Positions 45,741-55,692 of a stretch of 64,000 nt of DNA are shown in pieces. The stretch's first letter is position 1. Every line of letters starts with the position of its first letter. Position numbers and translations under genes: made by a program. The stretch is taken from contig JAUTDP010000002.1 of NCBI GenBank assembly GCA_033439795.1, positions 5,270,001-5,334,000 of the forward strand. The letters run 5' to 3'. Origin of the DNA: Sordaria brevicollis. Its lineage: Eukaryota > Ascomycota > Sordariomycetes > Sordariales > Sordariaceae. The notes beneath the pieces are model-generated. The model was not told the DNA's origin, searched no databases, and saw only the letters and a list, made by a program, of their open reading frames with translations.

Positions 45741-48029
45741 GGCGATATTTCCGGTCGGTCTTGTAGAGTAGGTCTCAACTCGGGATGGAAGCTGTCGAGG
45801 GAGGAGGAGACGGGACGGAAGACAGGAGGATGGGATGAACGAGTGGTTCGGACCACAATCGGATTGATCGAATGTCGCGAATGGGTAGAGGTAGGTAGAG
45901 GTAGCTCAGCGTTCAACGAGAGACGGAGACGGAGCTCGTGTGGTCGAAGACAGAGCTCGTGTGGTCGAAGACAGTCATCGATAAGGAATAACAGCTGACG
46001 ATGGCGGCGGTGCTAACAGTTGGGAGGAATGATGAGTAAAAGTCGGAATCGAAGCCGCATCCTGTCAAGTTAATTCTGACAAGAACATGCAATTGCGAGG
46101 TTGAACTCGGGGACGGGAAAAGAGGAAAGAAACAAAAACCGGACTCGAGGTCGACAAAAGGCAGGAGGTACTTGAAGTAACAACAACAAGTACACTGGTA
46201 CCTTCCAAGTTGTTGTACGCGGTCGTACGGGATGGACAAGGACAAGGACCAGGACCAGGACCAGGCAGGAGCACTGGAGCAGGACGAGCAGCCGTCGTCA
46301 GGAACCGGAAGGAGTCATCGACAGTCCATCAGCATGACGGATCCATGCGACGCCGGGATTTGTCTGCAACCCGGAGGGAGAGCCGACGGGCGGAAAGGAA
46401 AGCACGATGCAATGGAGGACGGTTGGGAGCAGTTTGGAGCAGTTTGGAGCCTTGGAGGGGTTTCAACACGGGGCCGATGACCGATGTGGATACGCGGGAA
46501 CGGATTGAAGCGGAGAGAGGGATGGTGTGGGTCAATGTGATTTGATGGAGGGGTCGACTCCAGTTCTCGGACTTGATCAATTCGTGATTTTTTGATGACT
46601 CTCACTCCGAGTTTCGTCTTCAGTCTTTTTCTGCCTGGCCGCGTTTCCTTTGCGTCAACAACCGTTCACGAGATCATGACTTGGTCAATTGAATTGCCTC
46701 ACTCGAGCAAGTCGTCGTCAACTGTATGCGTAGGCCACACTGGTGACACTGCAGTCATCGTCGTCTCCTGTAAGACAGGGCAGGCGAGACGGGCAGCATT
46801 GATGGCCAACGAACCAATCGGCATGACGACTGACGACGAATCTGACCCCGACCCAGGAAAAAAGTAAGGAAAATGGGAATCCCAATGCAGAAGGACGACG
46901 CAAAGTGCAGAATGGGGTGAAGTGTCGATGGTCGGTATGTTCCGATCTCGGCGCTAGCATTGTTTAGGACCTCGTTTCGACGTCGTTCTCTTTCCCTTCT
47001 CGTTCTGGAAAGAGTGACGAAATGGGAAGCTGCCCAACGCCCTCCCGTGTCATGGTGGCTTAGTTCTTGCTGGGCATTGATGGATCTTGTGAAAAGAAGG
47101 AAGGAAGCCAGCAATGGACCGATGAACGGATAACAAATCCAGGAAGAGAAGGCAGCTCACGACGAGTCCAGTCGACGACAAAAGTTGAAGAACAACAAAG
47201 ACAAAAACCCACATTGGCTCGCCAAGGGGATCACGGCAGGCCATGCAACCTTCTTTTTTAACTTGCGGGGCGAATCCACTACAAAAGTTGACCAACGGCG
47301 GTCCCAGAGAAAACAACCCCCGGTTTAAGAACAGGCGATAGGAGCGAGCATGTTTCAACATGTTGCCGTCGAGGGTGCTTCTCATGACTCAATGCCATCA
47401 CGCCCTGTGGATTGCAAGCCAAGGAAGGACTCGGAAAAAAAGAGTCATCAGTCAAAGAGTTGCGCGGCCACAAAAGACGGCTGCAGTTTGCAATTACGTG
47501 AAGCAAACAGGAACAGGGCTGTCGGGATGTTGCCGACATCGCTGTCCCTGGCTTCTTGTGGTGCTCCGACTGGATATGGTCCGTGCACACTCTCCCTCCC
47601 ATTCTGATTCAAATGATTGACGCGGCCCAGACGGGGACGGCTTGCGACGAAGGAGACCTGTCAAATGGACGGGATTTATGCCGGCTGCTGGCCAAGCACT
47701 TGCACCTTCCAATTTCTGTTCGCCGCACTCTGGCTGTGTCTGGGTCGCCAGCGAGAGGTTGGACGAGATTGGAATTGCAATTGGCAGAGAGTGAGAGAAA
47801 GAAGCAGCCGCCAGCCAGATCCAGGCGACCAGTCAAAGCCACCAGATCCAGGCGACCAGTCAAAGCCACCAGATCCGATCCGTGGCCATCAAGGTGTTCA
47901 AGTTGTGCCTTCCTTCCTCATGCGACCAACTCTGGCCTTCGGGTGTTGCATCCGCACCTGCCATCTGAATCTAAAGATCCAATTTGCGATGCTGCTGGAG
48001 ACTCCGTCCATCAGACCACTTTAAGCCAT
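45741..48029. other. Intergenic left of the transposon
   Basis: Upstream region of the F-box-like gene. Short direct repeats are visible: a 21 bp unit containing AGCTCGTGTGGTCGAAGACAG twice at about 45932-45973, and a GGACCA/GGACAA hexamer run at 46230-46265. No coding frame is convincing. Confidence 0.5.
47815..47879. repeat. 27 bp direct repeat, about 2.3 copies
   Basis: CCAGAT starts at 47815, 47842 and 47869; the units read CCAGATCCAGGCGACCAGTC with seven further bases. It lies about 150 bases left of the transposon insertion. Confidence 0.85.
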
Positions 48030-48031
48030 TA

Positions 48032-48125
48032 CCCGTGCCACGCCCCCACTTTTTTGGGCACTCGAAACTCGCACCCCCTAAAGTGGGTGCTCACGGCCAG
48101 TACGGCCAACCCACTACAACGGCCA
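48032..48125 (+). repeat. Left terminal inverted repeat (94 bp)
   Basis: Pairs with 50064-50157 with three mismatches (GC against AT in GGGTGCTCAC, and T against C in CCACTACAAC). It contains an internal inverted pair CCCACTTT...AAAGTGGG. Confidence 0.9.
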
Positions 48126-50063
48126 CATTCTGATAAAAAATGAAGTTATATTGATCAATCTAGTTGGATTCCATAAATTCGATGGCCCGGTTTAAATACT
48201 TGAAAAGGCTTTAACGTACCCTCCTTCCGCCACTTTCTAGCTAATTTAACCGCCTCAAAACCCCATCTTTTAACCTTATTTTAGTAATATTAATTCGCTT
48301 TATCGACTTTCTTATAAGTAATACGAAGGTCATCATTAATTCGTTTAAATATTATAGTTCGGCTATTAAAAACCTTTAAAATATTACCGGATTATATTAA
48401 TCGACCGCTATATACCTTACGCCGACGTTTTACGGCTTTAACGTATTAGGTTCTACTTAAATCGCGTTTAATTTACACTAATTCCGCTATAATAATTTTA
48501 CTACCTTTAACGAAATTTAATACTATCTTTTTAAATAATAAAAATAAATTTCGATCTTTTATAGTATTATATAATTAATTAACCGCTTTATTTACTTAGC
48601 GAAGGTTATTTAATATTTAAAACGGTATAAAGGAGGTCGAAGGTCCTAGTAGGAAGGAAGGTATATATTACGTTATACGGTTTTAAAGCGGTCCGAATAC
48701 AATCTATTATTATTATATAAATTATTAAATATATATTAAAAAAGGTATTAAATAATTAGAAAGGGTATTTATTTAAAGGTTAAATAAATAAATATTTATT
48801 TTTTTAAATCTAAATTCAATTATTAATTACTTAAATATATTATTCCTTACCCCTTTTATAATACCCAAAAAGTTTAATTTAATAATATTAATACAATTAT
48901 TACGAATTAATATATTAAATACTTAAGAATAATAATATTTAAGAAATTAAAAGACTATTATATTAAAAGGTTAAAATAAATAAATAAAATAGGAAAGTAA
49001 GCTAAATATTATAATACTACGATTATTGCAATATTAAAGAAATTCCTTTATATAATAAGAATTATAGCCATCGAATATAAATAACCGCTTCCTACCCTAT
49101 TAAAATTTTTTAAAATATTCGTCCTAATATTTTAATTATTTAAAAGATAATTAATCGTTTAAATACTTTATTAATACCGTTATAATAATTATACGTAGGT
49201 TTAATTTTAATATTTCGTACTAATTTAATATATATAATTAATTAATAAAGATTATAAAAATAAGGTAATATTTTCCAAACGCTAAAATAACTTTAATATA
49301 AGTAATTAACTTTTAATTCTCTAATATAATAAAATAGTACGTACGCTTCCGCTTAATAATAACGATTTAATCTTTTCTTATACTAATATAAAAATCTATT
49401 TCGTTTATATTCTAAATATCCAACGGGAAGAAACCTTTTTATTAAATAATATCGTAAAGTTTTTCGAAGTATACCGCTACTTATTATAATAATTATTAAT
49501 AATTTTGCGTAGAAATAATATTAGGAAGGCGGATTTATTTTCGTTACGTCTTCGTTATCCTTCTTAATATTATTTATTTTTTCCTATTTAATTTTAAAAT
49601 ATTCGTAACGTTTAATAAATCGGAACGCCTAATTATAATTAACGTAGGGTAAATTATTACCCGCAACCTCGAACTCCTATTTAGAGAGTTTAAATTAAAG
49701 TAAATAATTTATAGCGTTTTAAATATATTTTAACTATATAGCGAGGTTAATTTTATCGAAACGGTCGATATAATTATATAAAGCCTTCTCTTTACTAGCT
49801 GTAAATTTAATATTATACGCGGGGAGGCCTTTCTTAGGAGGGATACCCTAAATACGGTTACGAAGGCGTTTACGGAGTACTTCGAATATTTTATACAAAG
49901 TAATTACTAGAACGTCGGAATTTTCTTCGTAAAAATCGAACATTCGTTATAAACGTACTTCCATTGTAATTAATGGTTATTTTAATTAAAAATAACGTCG
50001 TAGTAGTATTATTAATAATGTAGAAAAAAAGAGGTTATTAGGAAATTCGAAATTGTTGCGATC

Positions 50064-50157
50064 TGGCCGTTGTGGTGGGTTGGCCGTACTGGCCGTGAAT
50101 ACCCACTTTAGGGGGTGCGAGTTTCGAGTGCCCAAAAAAGTGGGGGCGTGGCACGGG
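50064..50157 (-). repeat. Right terminal inverted repeat (94 bp)
   Basis: Mirror copy of the left repeat, ending GGCACGGG next to the TA duplication. The change from GC-normal repeat to AT-rich interior occurs within a few bases of 50064. Confidence 0.9.
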
Positions 50158-50159
50158 TA

Positions 50160-51323
50160 TGCGCTTCAATTGCCTCCAGTTCTTACTGCTCCTGCCAACT
50201 CGGACTGGAACCGATCCAAGCTGTCCACTGTCCAGGCGGATGGATCGTCCTGTTCCTCTCATGCGGCTGACCAGGCAGGTGCCTTTTTCCTCAATCCGGG
50301 GTGATGTGTGGACTTGGCAATCTCCATTGCAATCAATAATCTCAGCTTTTCAAGCTTCTCACCTGCCATCTTGGGATGAACCACTGTTTTCGCTGTGGAA
50401 CGCAACACGCTTTGGCAACCGTGTCAATTTCAGTTTCCACTCGACGACTTCACGAAGCCGCCATGCCGATCATGTCACAGCGCTGTGAGGTGCTCGTGCG
50501 GTGATGGTTGGCTACCGAACCCGGACGGTAAAATGTCTAACAACCAACCCCGGCCGGTCCAACTTCCGATTCTGCCCTGGCCCCGCCCTGGACAAGCGGC
50601 TCCTCTTTTGCGGCCTCCGCCGGCATAGGCACCGGCCAAAAGTGGAGCATTTTCTCCTCCGAGACCGACCCACAAAACCCCGGTCCGCTGCCCGGGCCGA
50701 GCTGAGTCCACTTCAGGCCGCCATTCAGGGGGTCAGCATCCACATGTTCGGGTATCACAGGGCTTTCTTCATCCCAAATTGTCACACTATTCACAGCGTC
50801 GTTGCTAACAAGTGTCAGTAATTGTCTCAGCAGGTCCTTTTAGATTCAGACTCAAGTGGCCGTCCTCAATAGACAAACCGACACTACCCATTTGCGCGTT
50901 TTACGAACCAGTACAAATTCATCGTGGATCGCATGCGAAAGACGGTTTCCAGAGCACCATCGTCATGGCCATGGGCGAAGAAAACACCAGTTTCCCGGGC
51001 TAAAGATGAGCCATGGTCAAGAACAGAATCTCCTTCATCCAACGGCACGTCGACGACAAAAAGGTCATGAGGGAAAAAAAAAAAAGACATTACTATATTG
51101 GTATCATAACTCTAAGCGCAAAAAGCAACACTCGCCGGTCTTTAAACTCTCATCGTTACCGCATCACTGGTATCATTGTTGTTTCCGCCATGTTCGTCCC
51201 CATTCCTCCCTCCTCAACCTGCACCCCAACATTACTGTAAGGACCAGTCGAGGTTCCAATACCGAGAACCTGAAAGAAACGCCTCCTCATATCTACCTCC
51301 GCCGCTTCAAGGAACCTGGCCTT
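50160..51323. other. Intergenic right of the transposon
   Basis: Normal GC content, no convincing gene. The right part is the 3' flank of the LITAF gene. Confidence 0.5.
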
Positions 51324-52001
51324 CTATGACTGCTGCGCCGTTTGCCCCTGAGCTCCCGTGTTGTTGGCGTTCGCCTCGGACCCAGCGGCATCAGGACCTC
51401 GACTGGCATATTTCGACGGGACGATGGTCTGGGGGCCAAACACTTGAATGCTGTTGTCTGCCCTGCAGGCCACTCGTTTATTGCACCCGCTGCAGAAATA
51501 GTGGTATTCTTCAAACCATCCAGCCATGCAAGGGACGCAGGCAAGGCACACGCATACGAGGCAGCAGAGGAAACCGGTGAGACTGGACAGCAACAACCTT
51601 TCGTCAGAAACATCATTCAGCAACCGGGACAAGGGACAACCGGAACCCACTTACATCTGCATGCTAGATCCCTCCTTGTCAACCCTTGTCTGCGTCCGTC
51701 TTTGGCAAAATGGACAGTCGATCCATTGGGGCATCTCGCCATTGAGGTTCTCAAGAGGAATAACCCCGGGCACGAGATGAGGTTGTTGTCCTTGCGGCTG
51801 TTCCATCTTGGTTGGAGGCTGATAGGCTGGTGGTGGTTGTGAGACCTCTTCAATCTGCTGCTCATTTTGTTGGACTGGGACTGGCGCTTGCTGTGGGCTC
51901 TGTTCCTGCTGTTGCTGGAGAGGTGCTTGTTGGGGCTGCTGCTGGTCCATGATGGCCTGGTTCTGGACTGGTGCTTGTGATTGTTGCTCTTGCTTCTCCA
52001 T
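51324..52001 (-). CDS. LITAF-domain membrane-associated protein
   Basis: Two exons, 52001-51655 and 51582-51324, with intron GTAAGT...GTCCAG (51654-51583); 201 residues. ATG 52001 is the first ATG in frame; no good upstream exon was found. Residues 1-75 are Gln/Pro-rich and contain a PPAY motif at about 57-60, a ligand for WW domains of Nedd4-type ubiquitin ligases. The LITAF domain follows: CPFC (Cys96, Cys99), then the hydrophobic membrane-inserting helix FLCCLVCVCLACVPCMAGWF, then HYFCSGCNKRVA (Cys146, Cys149) closing the zinc site. LITAF proteins sit on the cytosolic face of late endosomes and lysosomes in animals. The intron falls between the two halves of the zinc site. Confidence 0.9.
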
Positions 52002-53606
52002 GATGTCTTTCTGATGTTCACCTAGGTCGGTCTGATGTTTCCGCAATGATGATTCGTCAGGTGATGACTAACTGGTGATATCTATGGTACAACCCTCCAG
52101 ACAAACTCTACCTCGGGCGGGCCCAACCAAGTCTTTATACAATTCCCGCCATGACTTGTCAACACCAAGTTCGCCCCATTACTCGGCACACCAAAAGCCG
52201 TTGGTAACATCTGATTTGGCTGTGCAAGGTCCCAAGGACACCATGCAATTAGGGGCCGAAACTGCGCCCAAGGAGACTAAGCCTACCAACCTCACCATTA
52301 ACCCTACCTCCCAAGTCGTATCCTGACTAGCATTTCCCATAAAATCTGCCACGTGCATGGTTAAGAACTGCTCCAACCCCTTGTTGTTCTGCGCCAGGCA
52401 GACAAAGAAAAGTCATCCCGGGCCAAGACATTGGGAAATGACGGACACGGCGCAAAGCACCATACGTACATACCGTTCCGCCAACCAACCAACCAACATT
52501 TCCTTGGCCCGCCGTAATGGAAGTCAGGGGGGTTCGGTTTAGGGGTTCTTGGGGTCTTGGGGTGGCCCGTTTTCGGTAGCATCGTGGCACAGTACAGCCC
52601 GCTACGCCACAGTCAAACGGGTCTAAACGGGTACGCTAGGCCGCTGTAAGTCAAGTAAATATTATAGCGCTTACTGGAACAGGGTCCCAACGGCTGAGGC
52701 TGTCTGCAAGGTTTTTTTTTCATATTTGTTTGTGAATGGCTTGGCTAGAAACTTCATCGATCACGCGCAAGTGATGGGTGTGGGTGAATGTGGTCGTGAT
52801 TAACATTTACGGCTGCCGGATACCCGCTGTTGTACTTGCGGCCTTTGAGAGAAGTATGGTTCGGAGAGTCTATCGTGTGGTGAGAGACATGATGGCTTGA
52901 TGAATGATGCTTCACCTTCACTTGGCAAGCATGGCAAAGGTATGAGAATGGCGTGGCACAGCTCCATGGCGCAGGAGGAACGGACGACGTATTGGAACAC
53001 CAAAGAGGGCAAGATCAACAGCAACAACAATATTCAATCGACCCAATCATCATCGACATAGTTTGGGGTAAATACATTTCAATTAAGATTATCGAGAACA
53101 GTGTTGACCGACAACAGCTTAAACGTACCCTCGTCCTCCCCCCTTAACCGTTATCTCCAGGGGCAAGCAACCGACCAAAAGTCAAACACTCGCCACTACA
53201 CTACTAATGGTATTAAGCCCTCCACGTTTGTCCAATACATGCCATCGCATCGCGCACACTCAAAAGACCAGATCGACCACACATGATCAATAAACCACCA
53301 ACAGCGAACTCCTCCTCGGATTCTTCCCTTGAACTTATCGGACTCTTGCGCACTGCCACCACATTGTGGATGGCGGCCCAACCTCGACGAAAAAAGAAGC
53401 TCTCGCACCGAACCGAATATATCTTTGCTGCTAGAAATCTCGAGCCCCCCCTCCGCCTCTTTCGAGAGAAAAATTGGGCCTGGCTTTATTTACTCGACAG
53501 CACACCAGGCCTCGGCCTCGCCAGCAGGAAGCAAGAAAGCTCGTCGCTGCCCCCAGCGGAGGACAGGACTAGGACTAGGACTCGGACGAGGACGATCGGA
53601 ATCTAT
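52002..53606. other. Intergenic between LITAF and MARVEL-like genes
   Basis: Promoter of the LITAF gene on the left and 3' flank of the MARVEL-like gene on the right. A small possible transposon footprint lies at 52595-52646 (separate entry). No gene is seen. Confidence 0.5.
52595..52646. mobile_element. Possible tiny inverted-repeat element between TA dinucleotides
   Basis: A 52 bp segment starts CAGCCCGCTACGCC and ends CGCTAGGCCGCTG, flanked by TA on both sides; the ends are imperfect inverted copies. It holds a direct repeat AAACGGGT. It could be a MITE or chance. Confidence 0.25.
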
Positions 53607-54407
53607 TTAGACACGAGTCCCGTTCGTTGCGTCAGTGGTAGCGGTGGTGGTAGTAGTCGGAGCACCTGTAGATGTCAACGGCGCTGAACCCTTTTCTCCA
53701 TTGTTGCCAAGACGGCTGCTACCGGTGGTGGTACCGGGAGAAGAGAACCCACGGGATCGGAACCACATCATGGTTTCGGCCACGACGGATGAGAGCAGGG
53801 AAACGCTTTTTTTTGGTCACAAACACATTAGCTTCAGGTCTTTCGTTAGGGGAGGGGAAAGAACAACACTCACAATCCCAAAATGTTAAAGGCCTGAACG
53901 GCGTGCTTCAAGCTGCAACGTCCTCGGCCGGGGGGCTGTGGTAGTGGCACCTGTGACCGCTGTAGTCTTGGGAAGAAAAGATGAGGTTGGTCAACCACAG
54001 ATAGGAGAGGGCGAGGTTGAGCGGCATCAGGTAGCCGCGATACCCCTTCAGAGCGGGGGCGAACATGGCGAAGAGGTAAAGGAAGAGGGTTACCACGGCC
54101 TTTGTTATTTCTGAATCAGCATTTCTTTTCCGTCATCCCTATCCTATGGGCAAATCTGGACGACGCCATGCGACAAATTGATGGGTTGGAGGACGAAGGA
54201 GCAAGCAAGACACTCGAATGCAACAACACTCACGATAACCTCCTGGAAAATGACGTGCGTTCCGCGCTCATGGTATTTGCGGATGAAGTGCGCCAGGATT
54301 CCCGTCACGATGGCGGAGGAGGACAAGATCAGGGCGTTGTTGAGGGAAAGCCATGTCCGGAGGAGGGTGTGGACGGTGTCGGTGACGCGCTTTCCTGCGG
54401 AGTCCAT
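53607..54407 (-). CDS. MARVEL-like four-helix membrane protein, one frame break
   Basis: Exon 1 starts at ATG 54407 (MDSAGKRVTDTVHTLLRTWL) and has the first membrane helix (NALILSSSAIVTGILAHFI). It ends at 54234 before a GTGAGT donor, or at 54230. Exon 2 starts at 54099 (AAAG acceptor) or 54110 (CAG acceptor) to match, and holds helices VVTLFLYLFAMF and NLALSYLWLTNLIF, then the Cys/His motif QDYSGHRCHYHSPP. Here the frame breaks: KHAVQAFNIL, typical of what follows in the family, is one base out of phase, and one more base in the G6 run 53930-53935 would join them. Exon 2 ends at 53874 and intron GTGAGT...AAAAG spans 53873-53806. Exon 3 (53805-53607) has the last helix and a Thr-rich tail. 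About 199 residues if repaired. Such fungal proteins are membrane-embedded; their function is unknown. Confidence 0.75.
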
Positions 54408-55399
54408 CTTGTCGGCTGTTTTTTTTTTTGCTTGATGCTGGTTCTTTGTGGCAGGTTGAGTGCGTGCTGACTGATTATAGTTGTGTTGTCTTGGACCGTG
54501 ACGGGTCGAAAGGTGTTGGGCGAGGCAGGGCAGGGGAACGAGAGCTGACGACAAGATTTGATCTCGGCGTTGCAAAAAAAACAATTCTGACCGTCCACTT
54601 GACAAAACCTGGACGACGGACGAAAAATGACCAAGATAACGACGACCTAACAAAAAGTTGCCGAGGAGAAAAAGTTTTGCAACAACGCAAGAACCCTCTT
54701 GGGATTCATTATATACGGTCATTGATGGCATTCATGATGCTGTCATAGAGATGACGTTTGGAAGGGGGTGGATTGCCGTCCCGCCATTCGTACGCTTCTA
54801 CACCACCAGACCAGGACCATTTTCATCCACCATCAACCTTGAACAGTCCGGGGGAGAAGTCCGACCGTGGGAAACAAAGTGCGGAAGAAGCTCAAGCGCC
54901 GGTCACGTTGCGCTGTGAATATTCCGGTCGATGATGGTCGCGGTCAGGCACACACAAAAAGTCTGCGTTTTCCCCCTTTGAACAGAACGCGCGTGCAGTT
55001 ATGTTGGCACTTGATGCACAGACGGCCGGGACATGGACACCTTGGGTCCAGCACCTACCTACCTCTACGCAAGATAAACGTCATGATGGCGTCCTGGAGT
55101 TGCGAAAGCTCATTTTGTTGTCCATCGCTATGGTAACGATGCCATCATTGTTTTCCCGTCGTCGTATCGGAGGGATGTGATACCCGGTTCGCATTCGTTT
55201 GCTTTCTGTTCTGACTTTCTCTTTACTTTCATTGCTTGTTCGATTGGGCTGGCTTCGTGAGTGAGCCCATCATCCGTCGATCCGCCCGGATGGTCATCAT
55301 TTCGGCATTCATCTTATTATACTGTTTTTTCTTGAAAATGAAGGAACGCGAGAAAGATCCGGTTACGGGCGCAGGCGACCCCCCTCCCCATTTTTTTTT
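54408..55399. other. Intergenic, promoter of the MARVEL-like gene
   Basis: Normal composition with no convincing frame. It ends abruptly at the AT-rich block near 55400, after a T9 run. Confidence 0.5.
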
Positions 55400-55586
55400 C
55401 TAATATAACCCTAACCTGAAATTCTGGGTTATAGCGCTACGTAGTACAGGTATATTGGAGCAATATTAGAGCAACTCGCATTATTGCATATTGTTATTAA
55501 TAGTTATTGCGATTAGAAAGGTATATAACTTCGGCGGTCCTAAATGCTATAGCCGCTATTACTAAGCGTAAAGGCAATGTAATATT

Positions 55587-55692
55587 AAAGGGTATTAATA
55601 TATCGTTTAGTATAAATATAATACGATTTTAAAGGATATTAATATATTATATAGTGTAAATATAATACGATTTTAAGGGGTATTCAATATAT
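55587..55692. repeat. 44 bp tandem repeat, about 2.5 copies
   Basis: Units starting AAAGGRTATTAATATAT recur at about 55587, 55631 and 55674 and share TATAAATATAATACGATTTT or a close form. It sits at the left end of the AT-rich block. Confidence 0.75.

Larger units (their letters stand above)
48032..50157. mobile_element. RIP-mutated DNA transposon, TA target duplication (Tc1/mariner-type)
   Basis: A 2126 bp element bounded by TA dinucleotides (48030-48031 and 50158-50159) and by inverted repeats of about 94 bp starting CCCGTGCCACGCCCCCAC. Size, TA duplication and inverted ends fit the Tc1/mariner superfamily, for example pogo/Fot1-like elements of ascomycetes. The interior (48126-50063) is extremely AT-rich, full of TA steps and stops on both strands, with no transposase frame left, as expected after RIP. 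The inverted repeats have kept normal GC content. It is dead by itself; family membership is inferred from ends and size only. Confidence 0.8.

Noticed and set aside
55410..55425. AACCCTAACC, resembling telomere repeat or a telomerase RNA template
   Set aside because: Fewer than two repeat units, single occurrence, and embedded at the edge of RIP-mutated DNA with no sign of a 2 kb conserved RNA.
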